Part shown: piece by piece, positions 33,525 through 42,748 of the stretch | Numbering within the stretch: position 1 is the stretch's first letter | How the letters are laid out: each line of letters begins with the position of its first letter | Origin: CBDCFV01 sp965216425 | Lineage (GTDB): Bacteria > Chloroflexota > Dehalococcoidia > Lucifugimonadales > UBA3495 | Direction: 5' to 3' | DNA length: 64,000 bases | Assembly (NCBI GenBank): GCA_965216425.1 | Contig: CBDCFV010000007.1 | Span: 1,054,001 to 1,118,000, forward strand | Notes under the pieces: model-generated | What the model saw: only the letters and a program-made list of their open reading frames with translations | Told to the model about the DNA's origin: nothing | Database searches by the model: none | Program-made: the position numbers and the translations under genes

Positions 33525-34357
33525 CGGCGCACTTTCCGGCGCTGCTCAGGCGTCCAGCGCGGTGGTTCGATGCCGGTGAGGGTCTTGATACGGTCGGCGA
33601 CGGCGTCCACAAGGGCGGATACGGCTTCCAGAAGACCGGGAGGATCGTCCAGATTCACTCTGGCGCCTTCGTAGCGGTAGACCACGGCGTATCTGGTTAG
33701 CCAGTTCAGGCTTTCCCCGGCAGGCGTATCGTTCTCGGCAGGGTGTTTGCGGACGATGGCGGCCAAGCCTCCCAAGTCGTGGATGTTTCTATACTCGTCA
33801 TCCAAGGCTGAAATCCAGCCTTTGAGGGCGTTTTCTACTGCTTGCTGGGCATGGAATGCGACGTCTTCCAACGGACTGTTTGTTGTGATGAGCGCAGTCA
33901 TAGATACAATGTTCCTGGTGGCGGCAATGAGCCGCTGCCGAATGTCGGGCCAGTTGGCGGGCTCATCGTTGGAATCAGCCGGGAAATCGTTGGGATTGAG
34001 ACCTGGTTCACTCACGATCACTCCGTCTCGGAGGGCTTGTCCGGCTACGTGGTTTCGCGCCCGGCGGCAGTAGGCGAACCTGCTTTTGGTGAAATCTAGC
34101 ACGTCCACGCCTACCCGGAGGTCGTACAATTCGTCGAGCTTCCGGTGGGCGGCCGCCCTGGCGGCGGCGTAGGTGGCGCGGTCGTCCGCGTCGTCGTTGA
34201 TGATGACCAGCAGGTCCACGTCGGAGTCATCGCGGTAGTCGCCTCTGGCACGGGAACCGAACAGGATGACGGCCAGAGGCCGTATGGCATCGTAGACGGC
34301 TTGGGCTACGGCGCGCGCCTTTGGGTCGTAACTTTGTTTGGCCTGAACTTGTGTCAT
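33521..34357 (-). CDS. Fused MNT nucleotidyltransferase-HEPN protein
   Basis: 278 residues. Residues 1 to about 110 form a minimal nucleotidyltransferase: ILFGSRARGDYRDDSDVDLL with G34-S35 and the metal aspartates D46/D48. Residues about 140-260 form a HEPN domain (AFHAQQAVENALKGWI, DIHDLGG-like IHDLGGLAAIV). Separate MNT and HEPN proteins are a common toxin-antitoxin pair, in which MNT modifies HEPN by AMPylation. Here both are one chain. It overlaps the 3' end of the convergent UGSC-partner gene by 4 nt. Confidence 0.85.
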   Translation of the reverse strand: MTQVQAKQSYDPKARAVAQAVYDAIRPLAVILFGSRARGDYRDDSDVDLLVIINDDADDRATYAAARAAAHRKLDELYDLRVGVDVLDFTKSRFAYCRRARNHVAGQALRDGVIVSEPGLNPNDFPADSNDEPANWPDIRQRLIAATRNIVSMTALITTNSPLEDVAFHAQQAVENALKGWISALDDEYRNIHDLGGLAAIVRKHPAENDTPAGESLNWLTRYAVVYRYEGARVNLDDPPGLLEAVSALVDAVADRIKTLTGIEPPRWTPEQRRKVRR

Positions 34358-34542
34358 TGTTAAAGGTTAGGGACGGACATGTTTCATTGTCAATCGGTTA
34401 GGTCAATAATAACTGTTCAGAGTTGATGAGACGAGTTGGCCGAAAGACGCCGTGTTGCTGAAAAACACTGGCGTACCGGGCGCGGTTATGGCATAAAAGG
34501 GCAATGGAAACAAGACTGAACCTGAATAATCGGAGGACTGCG

Positions 34543-37500
34543 GTGTATAAAATCGGGATAGACGTCGGAGGCACCTTTACCGACTTCGTGGTAGCTAGCG
34601 GGGAACAGCAGCCCCGGTTTTTCAAGACCCCGTCCACTCCCAGCGACCCCTCTTTGGGCGTCATGGCGGGCCTTGAAGATGCCGCGGCTGGCTTTGGTCA
34701 GTCTCTGGACGACTTCCTTGGCAACGCCGATCTGGTGATTCACGGCTCCACCGTGGCAACCAACACATTGGTGGAGCGGAAGGGCGCCAAGGTAGGCCTC
34801 ATAACCACAGACGGCTTCCGGGACCTGCTGGAGATGAGGGAAGGTCTAAAGGAAGACCGGTACAACCTCCGTATGACGCCCGTGGAACCGTTGGTGCCCC
34901 GGTATTTGCGGGTGGAGGCCAGGGAGCGCATCCGAGCCAACGGCCTTGTGGAACGAGACTTGGACGAAGATTCGCTGGACCAAACCCTGGACTACTTGGC
35001 ACGAGAAGGGGCTGAGTCCCTGGCCGTTTGCTTCCTGTTCTCCTACCTCAATCCTTCCCATGAACAACTGGTCTGGGAAAAGATACGCCAGCGTTTCCCG
35101 GAGAAGTACACCTCTCTTTCTCACCAAGTCATTCCTCAAATCAAGGAGTTCGACCGTCTCAGCACCACGGTAATTAACTCCTACGTCGGCCCCGTATTCA
35201 GCAGCTACCTCGACAAGTTGAAGGAGAGGTTCGAGCCTTACCCGCAACTGAAGGACGTGCTGATAATGCAGTCCAACGGCGGTGTCGCTCCCATAGACGA
35301 CTCCAGCCGGATGGCGGTACGGGCCATTCTGTCCGGCCCTGCCGGCGGCGTCAGCGCCGCGGCGTACATCGGGCAATTGCTGGAAGAGGCGAAGATAATC
35401 GCTTTCGATATGGGCGGCACCAGCACCGACATCTCCATGATTGAAAACGGCGTTCCCCACGTCACCACCGAGAAGTTTGAGGCCGGATGGAAGATAGCCG
35501 TCCCAATGATCGACATCCACACCCTCGGCGCCGGCGGCGGCAGCATCGCCCGGGTCGATGAGGGCGGCATCCTGCATGTCGGCCCCGACAGCGCGGGAGC
35601 GGAACCCGGCCCGGCTTGCTACGGCAAATGCGGCGGCGACGCAACGGTGACCGATGCCAACCTAGTGTTGGGGTACTTGGACCCTGACAATTTCCTGGGC
35701 GGCCGGGCCAGGCTTGATTTAGAAGCCGCTGATAAAGCCCTGGCGGAAAATGTGGGGAGGCCGTTGGGACTATCGTCTGTCGAGGCGGCGTACGGCGTCT
35801 ACAAAGTAATTTGCACCACTATCGCCGAGGGCATCCGACTGATGTCGGTGCAACGCGGCGTTGACCCCCGGCAGTTCACCATGCTGGGATTCGGCGGCGC
35901 CTCAGGCCTACATGCCGCCGAGGTGGCCCGGCAACTGCAAGTGGAACACGTGTACATTCCAGCGTCCGCGCCCGTGCTGTCGGCTTACGGGATGCTAAGT
36001 TCCGACATCAAGTACGACTTCTTCCGTTCCTACCCTGTCAGCTTGGACAGGTTGGACTTGAGCGAACTCAGGGCCATTCTGGACGAGTTGGAAAGCCAGG
36101 GCAGGGACAAGCTTTCGGATCAGGGCGTTAGTTCCGACGCCGTAGAGATGCACTACTCTGCGGATATGCGGTACTTGGACCAGATTTACGAGGTAACGGT
36201 TCCGTTGCCTGATCCATCGCTGCCGGACCCGGAATTCCTGTCCGAGTGGGCGTCCAATTTTCACCAGAGGTACGAGGAACTATATTCCTACAGCCAGCAG
36301 GACCAGGAAGTGCGGTTGATTACTTTAAGGGTGACCGCCGTGGGCCGTCTCCCCAGGATAGCCCAGCCGGACCGCGCCGCGGATACCGGTGCAACCAGTC
36401 CCTTTGGCTCCCGCAGAGTGTTCCTGGGCGAATGGCATGAAGCGCCTGCATACTCTATAGACGCGCTGCCTGTGGGGGCGGAAATTCACGGCCCGGCAGT
36501 TCTGGAATTCGATTTTACCACCGTCATGGTTTGGCCGGGCGATACGGTGTCCGTTGACCGGATGGGAGGCATCGAGCTTCGAGTCGCTCAGGTAACGCCG
36601 GACGCCCCGGCGGATTCCGTTCAGAGTTCCGCGACCGGTGACCATCCCGGCGTGGACGATTCGCAGGACCCGATTACTCTGGCGGTGGTCGAACACCGCT
36701 TGGAGTCCATCGCGCAGGAAATGACCGAGGCGATGCTGCGCACCGCCATGTCCCAGATTTTGAATTCCAGCAGGGACTTTTCCACGGCCATTCTGGACAA
36801 CGAATGCCAACTGGTGGCCCAAGGCGAGGGCATTCCCGTCCACATCAGCGCCCTGCCGGTGGCCGGGGCCGCCGTCCGCGATTACTTCGGGGACAGTATG
36901 TCTGACGGCGATCTGTTTATTTTGAACGACCCTTATTTTGGCGGAAGCCATCTGCCGGACATAACCATCATCCGCCCCGTTTTCCACGAGGGGAGGCTGC
37001 TGTTCTACGGGGTGAACCGCGCCCACCACAGCGACGTGGGCGGGGGCACCCACGGAGGTTACAATCCGGGCGCCAGCGAAATATTCCAGGAAGGGCTGCG
37101 CATCCCGCCGTTGAAGCTGTACGACAAAGGGATACCGCGCAACGACGTCCTCCAGATGCTTTCGACCAACGTTCGGCAGCCGGAGAACTTCCTTGGCGAC
37201 CTCAATGCCCAGATAGGCTCGGTCATGCTGGCCGCCCAAAGGATTGAGTCGCTGCTGGCCGACTATGGTCCTGACCGGTTGATGGCCGTGGTCGGGGATA
37301 TCCTGGCCGCGACGGAGCGGCAGGTGCGGCAGTTCATTTCGGAGTGGCCCGACGGCGTGTACCACGGGGAGTCCTTCGTGGACGACGACGGGTTCGACAG
37401 CAAACTGGTCCCCATACGGGCCAAGGTGACTATCTCCGGCGACTCCTTGACCATCGACCTCAGCGACTCCAGTCCTCAAGTAACTGGGTTCATAAACAGC

Positions 37501-38298
37501 GCCTACGCCAATACCAGGTCGCTGGCCCACGCGGCCATAATGTACCTTGCGCCGACGGACGTAGCCCGGAACGAGGGCTCGATGCGGCCGGTGCAGATAA
37601 TTGCTCCCAAAGGCTTGGTGGTCAATGCCAATCCGCCCGCGCCGGTCTGCATGAGCACAAATCATTGTGCTGAGGAAGTCGTCGAGGCGGTGTTCAAGGC
37701 GCTTGCCCCGGCTATACCGATGTCGGTGTCGGCGGGCTTCTCCAGGCGATTGCGATACGCTATCACCGGCTTCGATCCCAGGACCGGACGCCAGTTCATC
37801 TGGCACTTTTTCTTGGCCAGGGGCGGCGGCGGAGCGTCCAACGGCTTCGACGGCTGGTCCAACGTCGGGGAGATTAACGTAGCCGGCGGCATACGGTCGC
37901 CCAGCATCGAAGTGACTGAAGAGCGGTTCCCATTTTTTGTCGAGCGCCACGAGTTGAGGCCCGATTCAGGAGGCGTCGGCGCATGGCGGGGTGGGTTGGG
38001 CGCCGTCTGCGACCTGGTCTACGAAGGCGAGGGCCCGGCATTGTTGAACACCGCCGGAGACGGCGTAGTTGTCCCGCCATTCGGCCTGTTCGGCGCGGAC
38101 GATGGCCTGCCGCACCACTACAAGATTGTGTCCAACGGCACGGAACGGGTGTTGGGATCGAAAGAGGTGGGCGTAGTAGTTAACCCTGGCGACCACATCA
38201 TCTGCTTTTCCTCAGGAGGGGGTGGCTACGGCCGGACGGAAGACCGCGACCAAGCCTCCGTGGACTGGGACCTCAAGAACGGGTACGTGACGGGGTAG
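34543..38298 (+). CDS. Fused hydantoinase A/B (5-oxoprolinase-like)
   Basis: 1251 residues from GTG 34543 (GGAGG 6 nt upstream). The N-terminal about 690 residues are HyuA: ATPase fold with KIGIDVGGTFTDFVV, STVATNTLVERKGAKVGLIT, SGPAGGVSAAAYIG and FDMGGTSTDISM. The C-terminal about 560 are HyuB: ILNSSRDFSTAILDNE, LNDPYFGGSHLPDITI and NRAHHSDVGGGTHGG. Such proteins open hydantoin or 5-oxoproline rings with ATP, or carboxylate ketones. Most bacteria encode A and B separately; the fusion resembles eukaryotic 5-oxoprolinase. The substrate is not determined. Confidence 0.93.
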   Translation: MYKIGIDVGGTFTDFVVASGEQQPRFFKTPSTPSDPSLGVMAGLEDAAAGFGQSLDDFLGNADLVIHGSTVATNTLVERKGAKVGLITTDGFRDLLEMREGLKEDRYNLRMTPVEPLVPRYLRVEARERIRANGLVERDLDEDSLDQTLDYLAREGAESLAVCFLFSYLNPSHEQLVWEKIRQRFPEKYTSLSHQVIPQIKEFDRLSTTVINSYVGPVFSSYLDKLKERFEPYPQLKDVLIMQSNGGVAPIDDSSRMAVRAILSGPAGGVSAAAYIGQLLEEAKIIAFDMGGTSTDISMIENGVPHVTTEKFEAGWKIAVPMIDIHTLGAGGGSIARVDEGGILHVGPDSAGAEPGPACYGKCGGDATVTDANLVLGYLDPDNFLGGRARLDLEAADKALAENVGRPLGLSSVEAAYGVYKVICTTIAEGIRLMSVQRGVDPRQFTMLGFGGASGLHAAEVARQLQVEHVYIPASAPVLSAYGMLSSDIKYDFFRSYPVSLDRLDLSELRAILDELESQGRDKLSDQGVSSDAVEMHYSADMRYLDQIYEVTVPLPDPSLPDPEFLSEWASNFHQRYEELYSYSQQDQEVRLITLRVTAVGRLPRIAQPDRAADTGATSPFGSRRVFLGEWHEAPAYSIDALPVGAEIHGPAVLEFDFTTVMVWPGDTVSVDRMGGIELRVAQVTPDAPADSVQSSATGDHPGVDDSQDPITLAVVEHRLESIAQEMTEAMLRTAMSQILNSSRDFSTAILDNECQLVAQGEGIPVHISALPVAGAAVRDYFGDSMSDGDLFILNDPYFGGSHLPDITIIRPVFHEGRLLFYGVNRAHHSDVGGGTHGGYNPGASEIFQEGLRIPPLKLYDKGIPRNDVLQMLSTNVRQPENFLGDLNAQIGSVMLAAQRIESLLADYGPDRLMAVVGDILAATERQVRQFISEWPDGVYHGESFVDDDGFDSKLVPIRAKVTISGDSLTIDLSDSSPQVTGFINSAYANTRSLAHAAIMYLAPTDVARNEGSMRPVQIIAPKGLVVNANPPAPVCMSTNHCAEEVVEAVFKALAPAIPMSVSAGFSRRLRYAITGFDPRTGRQFIWHFFLARGGGGASNGFDGWSNVGEINVAGGIRSPSIEVTEERFPFFVERHELRPDSGGVGAWRGGLGAVCDLVYEGEGPALLNTAGDGVVVPPFGLFGADDGLPHHYKIVSNGTERVLGSKEVGVVVNPGDHIICFSSGGGGYGRTEDRDQASVDWDLKNGYVTG

Positions 38299-38310
38299 AG
38301 AGGAGATCGG

Positions 38311-39093
38311 CTACTCTTCCGCCACCACGTAATTTCTCAAGGTGCCGATGCCGCTGATCTCCACCTCGATGGTGTCTCCGGGGAACATGTCGCCGTCTGC
38401 GCCCTGGGTGCCCATCCAGAGGACATCGCCGGGGTAGAGAGTGGCGTAATTGCTCAGCTCGCTGATCCAGGTGGCGGTGTCCCAGATCTGGTCCGCAGAG
38501 GAAAAGTCCTCCCACACCGTCCCGTTGTGTCTGACGATGATGCGGAACCCCTTGGGGTCGAGGCCGGTGACGATCCACGGCCCCATCGGCTTCCAAGTGT
38601 CGCAGTTCTTGCTCCTGAACATCGTCCGGTCGGCCTGCTGCCAAGGCCGCTGGCTGATGTCGTTGCCGATGGTGTAGCCGAACACGTAGTCAAGCGCCTC
38701 GCTCACCGGCACGTTGCGGGCTTTCTTACCGACTACAACCGCCAACTGTCCTTCCGGCTGGACCGCGCCGGAGCAGTCCTTGGGAACGACTATGTTCTCC
38801 TCAGTGCCGACAATGGCATGGACCGAGCGGTAATTCGGTGAAGGCTGGTCGGGATAGGCCGCCGGCGCTCCCCGCCGAGCCGCCATTCCTTCCACGTGGC
38901 CCCGGTAGTTGGGGCCGGCAGCGTAAAGCATCAGCGGCTTGACAGGGGCCAACAGCTTTACTTGGTTGAGAGGATAAACGTGGTTGGTCACCGCGTAGTC
39001 TTCAAGGGGGCTGCCCCAGACTTCGGTGACATGGTCGCCTTCGACAATCCCGAAGCTGGTCTTTTCGTCTGCTTCAAACCGGCACCAAATCAT
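38311..39093 (-). CDS. Fumarylacetoacetate hydrolase family protein
   Basis: 260 residues. The FAH fold is seen in VKPLMLYAAGPNYRGHVEGM, VQPEGQLAVVVGKKARNV (metal-binding Glu), DYVFGYTIGNDISQRPW and KNCDTWKPMGPWIVTG. Members hydrolyse or decarboxylate beta-diketo acids from aromatic catabolism, using Mg or Mn. It converges on the hydantoinase with a 12-nt gap. Confidence 0.9.
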   Translation of the reverse strand: MIWCRFEADEKTSFGIVEGDHVTEVWGSPLEDYAVTNHVYPLNQVKLLAPVKPLMLYAAGPNYRGHVEGMAARRGAPAAYPDQPSPNYRSVHAIVGTEENIVVPKDCSGAVQPEGQLAVVVGKKARNVPVSEALDYVFGYTIGNDISQRPWQQADRTMFRSKNCDTWKPMGPWIVTGLDPKGFRIIVRHNGTVWEDFSSADQIWDTATWISELSNYATLYPGDVLWMGTQGADGDMFPGDTIEVEISGIGTLRNYVVAEE

Positions 39094-39119
39094 GGTCTTC
39101 CCCCTGATAAGTGTTTTGG

Positions 39120-39142
39120 ATTCCCGCCTGCGCGGGAATGAC
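39120..39142 (+). repeat. REP-like palindrome, copy 3
   Basis: Identical to 52-74 and 9830-9852. It is followed at 39145-39163 by a second hairpin (ATGACCTT/AAGGTCAT). It lies upstream of the FAH gene and about 100 nt from the stop of the next minus-strand gene. Confidence 0.75.
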
Positions 39143-39244
39143 GGATGACCTTGTGAAGGTCATATATGAGTGTGAAAATGGGCCATTCTCATAGTCATGA
39201 CAAGTGGGGTGGGTGGCGTGCCATTCCGGGTTGGTCGTGACGCC

Positions 39245-40210
39245 CTATTCCGGGGTTACCAAGGACTCCGCTGTCTCGCCGGACAGCACCCGCAGGATGT
39301 TGCTGTAGGCGAAGTGGGCCGCCCGCAGCGCGGTCTCCTGGCTTTGCCCCGCCATGTGTGGCGTAATCACCACGTTGTCCAGCTCGAACAATGGGTTGTC
39401 TGCCGGCGTCGGCTCGACCTCAAGCACGTCCAGCCCGGCAGCCGCTATCTTCCCTTCCGTCAATGCACGGTACAGGGCCGCCTCGTCCACCACCGGCCCC
39501 CGGCATGCGTTAATCAGGAAGGCCGTCGGTTTCATCATGTCGAATTCCCGGTCCGACATCATCCCCCTGGTGCGCCGGGTCAAGGGAACGTGCATACTGA
39601 CGATGTCCGACGTTTGCAGCAACTCATCGAAAGAGACCGGCTCGGCCTTCAGTTCCTGTTGCACGTCCTCCGGGATGTCCACAATGTCGTAATAGATGGT
39701 GTGAGTGTCAAACCCGGTAAGCCGTTTCGCCACGTGCTTGCCGATGCGCCCCAAGCCGACAATCCCCACCGTTTTGTCCGTCAGTTCGGACAAGTCGGAC
39801 TGATAGAGGGCGCCGCGCCATTGCCGCTGCTTGGTGGTGCTGTTCCACTGGAGCATCAGATTCCTGCCGATGCTGATCATCAGAGCGATGGAATGCTCAG
39901 ACACCGCAATGGCGTTGGCCCCCCCATTGTTGGCCACCGGAATCCCCATTTCCAGGATGGTTTCAAGGTCCATCCGGTCGTATCCGGCGCTCAGGGTCTG
40001 GATGAGCTTCACGTTGGGGCATTCCTTAAGGATGTTGGTGGTAATGTCGCTGGTGATAATAGCGTCCGCATCGCGGCATAGCTCGATCTTCTCTTGCTCC
40101 GAAAGCGCCGGGTCCACAACCGTAATTTCCAGGTCATCGGGGGCTTGCCTCAGCATTACTTCGGGGCGCCCGCCGACGCCGCTGAAGTAAGAAACTTTCC
40201 AAGTGGGCAT
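39245..40210 (-). CDS. D-isomer-specific 2-hydroxyacid dehydrogenase
   Basis: 321 residues. The catalytic domain has LIQTLSAGYDRMDL, the NAD domain VGIVGLGRIGKHVAKRL, then LINACRGPVVDEAAL (Arg), LDVLEVEPTPADNPL (Glu) and ITPHMAGQSQET (His), so the Arg-Glu-His site is intact. It reduces 2-keto acids to D-2-hydroxy acids or the reverse. A perfect-consensus promoter lies upstream (40309-40336). Confidence 0.93.
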   Translation of the reverse strand: MPTWKVSYFSGVGGRPEVMLRQAPDDLEITVVDPALSEQEKIELCRDADAIITSDITTNILKECPNVKLIQTLSAGYDRMDLETILEMGIPVANNGGANAIAVSEHSIALMISIGRNLMLQWNSTTKQRQWRGALYQSDLSELTDKTVGIVGLGRIGKHVAKRLTGFDTHTIYYDIVDIPEDVQQELKAEPVSFDELLQTSDIVSMHVPLTRRTRGMMSDREFDMMKPTAFLINACRGPVVDEAALYRALTEGKIAAAGLDVLEVEPTPADNPLFELDNVVITPHMAGQSQETALRAAHFAYSNILRVLSGETAESLVTPE

Positions 40211-40308
40211 TTGGCCTTCTCCTTTGCGAATGTGTCCAATAGTCCCCTATCCCGGTGAGCGTTGGCGGGGATGAGTGGCCTTTTACGTGTTGCTTGGTCT
40301 CGTGAGCA

Positions 40309-40336
40309 ATTATAGTGACGGTGGAAGGGTTGTCAA
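40309..40336 (-). promoter_or_regulatory. Perfect-consensus sigma-70 promoter
   Basis: TTGACA, 16-nt spacer, TATAAT on the minus strand. Predicted start is near 40302, 90 nt before the D-2-hydroxyacid dehydrogenase ATG at 40210. It lies downstream of the herA-like stop, so that gene and the dehydrogenase are separate units. Confidence 0.7.
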
Positions 40337-40381
40337 AACGCTCCCTGCCCAAGATGATGCGGCTGTTGCTTGCAGCGCCGG

Positions 40382-42073
40382 CTAGAAAAGCTCGGCGATC
40401 TCCCGTTCCAGACGCTCCTCCGGCGTTTCCACCCTGGAGCCGGGTACCCGGGAGAATGTTCCAGCCCCGCGGCTTAACTGCTCGTATGACTCGCTGGAGC
40501 CGTAGTCCCGCGTGTGGACCACCACCGGCATGGGCAGCGCGTGGCCGAAGACCAGCGCTTGTTGCTTGGGCTCCAGCCTGGACAACACCGTCCTCAGTTG
40601 GCGCGCCCCGGGCGTGCCAGCGAGCACCGCGTCGATGTCGCGCTGGTTGTCCAGCAAGCAGGTCAGCCGGGTGCCGACCTGGCTCATCACCTCTTCGTCG
40701 ATGGCGCTGGGCCTCTGGTCGATGACCATCAGGGTCACGTTGCGCTTGCGGTCTTCCCGGGCGATGGCCCCGAAAGTTGTCTGGGATGCCACCGATGGGT
40801 TGAGAAACTTGTGGGCCTCTTCTATGACGATCACCAACGGCCTCGGTTCCTGGCCTGCCCCGCCCTCGGCTTCCTCCTTTCGTTCCACGTACAGGTTGTG
40901 TATGCGCCTGGTCAGGAGATTGCATACCAGCATGTAGGCCGTCAGGTCGGAGCCGTACTTACCGAACTCCAGGACGACGTGCAGGCCGCGGTCCAAGTGC
41001 TCTATGATGTTGTTGGCGGCGTCCCTTCCGGCGTGTTCCACCAGGAACCCGAACCGCTTGAGCCGGCTGAGCCGGTTGTAAAGGGCGGCCAGGGCGTGGG
41101 GCTGCACTTGAACTTCGGCTGCCAGGTCGAATACCGAGTCCCGTCCTTCCAAATCGAGAAAGCGGCGCATCCATTCCTTCTGGCCGAACTTTTGCTGGAG
41201 GTTGAAGGCGGATGAAGCAGCCACGTCCGACAGGTTCAGGGTTTCCCTCAGCATTTCCACGTCTTCCGGCTCAATGTCCTCGTAGCCGATGCGCACCACC
41301 GCATCGGTGGAAGACCCCCGCCTACGCGAGCTGTCTTCGTCCAGCGTGAATGTGGAGACTTGGGCTGGGAACAACTGCTTCAGGCCTTTAACCATGCGGC
41401 TGCGGTCCGCGTCCTGCCCATTCCAGCCGTATTCACTGTGCATGTCGAATATCAACGACGACGCTTGGCGTTGCTGCAAAATACCCACCAGCAGCAGGCG
41501 GGTCAGGAAGGTCTTGCCGGTACCGCTCTTGCCGAACACGCCGATGGAACGCTTGACCAGTTCGTCCAGGTTGAGACAAAGCTTGTGCTCCATGTCCAGC
41601 GGGCTCCCAATCCAGAAGTGCTTCTGGTCTTCCTGGCCGAAGACCAACTCAACGTCGCGCTGCGACGCCAAGTATGTTGGGGCGAAGTGAGGCGGGATGG
41701 TCTTGGCTGCGGACGGGGCTTGGTCTTTGTCTCCCAGGACCATTGGCAGTACGAGGTTGGGCAGCACCGCGATGGCGCCGTAGGCCACGGTGCCGGATAC
41801 GACTTGAAGCACCAGTGCATCGTCGACTTGTGGAGGAGTGTGCTTCAATCGCGGATCGGTGCTTCCCAGGGTGACGTCGGTGACGGTCCCGAAGAAGGTG
41901 CTGTGTTGCCCTTGGATGGTGACGAACGCGCCGACCTTGATGTCTTCGATGGAGGCGGACGGGTCCAAGCGTACCTCGATGCCCTGGCTCAAAGAACCGT
42001 CGACCACCAAGCCCAACGGCGTTCTCTTGTCCGCTCCGTCGGATTGTAAGTGCCGCGCGTATCCGTTGGTCAT
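40382..42073 (-). CDS. HerA-like ATPase (DUF87)
   Basis: 563 residues. N-terminal HAS-barrel-like region, Walker A GKSGTGKT (181-188), SSLIFDMHSEYGW, Walker B VIVIEEAHKFL and a conserved DQRPSAIDEEVMSQVGTRL segment. HerA ATPases are hexameric DNA translocases, usually with NurA in end resection. No NurA is present; the partner upstream overlaps by ATGA. The role here could be DNA processing or repair. Confidence 0.88.
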   Translation of the reverse strand: MTNGYARHLQSDGADKRTPLGLVVDGSLSQGIEVRLDPSASIEDIKVGAFVTIQGQHSTFFGTVTDVTLGSTDPRLKHTPPQVDDALVLQVVSGTVAYGAIAVLPNLVLPMVLGDKDQAPSAAKTIPPHFAPTYLASQRDVELVFGQEDQKHFWIGSPLDMEHKLCLNLDELVKRSIGVFGKSGTGKTFLTRLLLVGILQQRQASSLIFDMHSEYGWNGQDADRSRMVKGLKQLFPAQVSTFTLDEDSSRRRGSSTDAVVRIGYEDIEPEDVEMLRETLNLSDVAASSAFNLQQKFGQKEWMRRFLDLEGRDSVFDLAAEVQVQPHALAALYNRLSRLKRFGFLVEHAGRDAANNIIEHLDRGLHVVLEFGKYGSDLTAYMLVCNLLTRRIHNLYVERKEEAEGGAGQEPRPLVIVIEEAHKFLNPSVASQTTFGAIAREDRKRNVTLMVIDQRPSAIDEEVMSQVGTRLTCLLDNQRDIDAVLAGTPGARQLRTVLSRLEPKQQALVFGHALPMPVVVHTRDYGSSESYEQLSRGAGTFSRVPGSRVETPEERLEREIAELF

Positions 42074-42669
42074 AGGGACACCCTCTTCAGAATCGTGTTC
42101 AGCCGGGGAAGGTCGCCGGATAGATCCGCGGCCAGGGTTTTACCGGCCCGCAAGAGGAACTCTCGCGGCTCCGGGTGGGTTGCGGCGGCTATTCTCAAAT
42201 ATGCGCTCAATACCTCATCGGGCGCGGGGCCGGATGCGTTCACCAAAAAGCGGAGCATATCCAAGTTAGCGGTGAACCCGGAAATCTCATCGGGGCCGCA
42301 CCAGTAGATGAATGAATGCACTCGCGGCGGCAACGGTGGCAGCGATTGCTTGGTCCCGGTTGTGTCCTGGTGGCCTACGATTAACGTCTCGAACCTTGAC
42401 GTCAACAGCCGTTCCAGTTGGGGGTTTTCCCTGAAGACCTCATCCTCGCTCTCGGCGTCCTCTCCTCGTGCAAGTATGGGGCGGCCCGGGTCCAGAGGTT
42501 CGGTGCTGACCCGGCAGACTACGCCGTAGATTTCCGGGGAGGAGGTGCGCACCAAACACCCCAAGGGAGGCGCGTCATAAAGACGGTAGCATTGGCCCGT
42601 GAATGACGATGAGTTCGCGCCAACCACCTCCCCAACCCGACGTGACAGCGGGGTGCCCGTTGCTGTCAT
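42070..42669 (-). CDS. HAS-barrel partner of the HerA-like ATPase
   Basis: 199 residues from ATG 42669 (GAAGG upstream). An N-terminal beta-rich region (FTGQCYRLYDAPPLGCLVRT, YGVVCRVSTEPLDPGRPIL) resembles HAS-barrel domains that dock on HerA. The helical C-terminus has PPRVHSFIYWCGPDEI and LRAGKTLAADLSGDLPRL. I recall a similar protein in cyanobacteria. Coupled translation implies a complex. Biochemical function unknown. Confidence 0.7.
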   Translation of the reverse strand: MTATGTPLSRRVGEVVGANSSSFTGQCYRLYDAPPLGCLVRTSSPEIYGVVCRVSTEPLDPGRPILARGEDAESEDEVFRENPQLERLLTSRFETLIVGHQDTTGTKQSLPPLPPRVHSFIYWCGPDEISGFTANLDMLRFLVNASGPAPDEVLSAYLRIAAATHPEPREFLLRAGKTLAADLSGDLPRLNTILKRVSL

Positions 42670-42692
42670 CACACCTTCCTGCATTTCGTAAC

Positions 42693-42716
42693 GTCATACC
42701 CGCGAAGGCGGGTATC
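42693..42716 (-). repeat. REP-like palindrome, variant copy
   Basis: Read on the minus strand it is GGATACCCGCC...GCGGGTATGAC, the same palindrome as the other three with compensating changes in both arms (ATTCCC to ATACCC, GGGAAT to GGGTAT). Paired changes suggest the hairpin matters. Confidence 0.6.
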
Positions 42717-42748
42717 CCAACCCCGGTGGTTGAGGGGACTGTGCACTA

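Noticed and set aside
36325..37950. A 541-codon open frame antisense to the hydantoinase
   Set aside because: It is opposite the conserved HyuB half and has no motif of its own.
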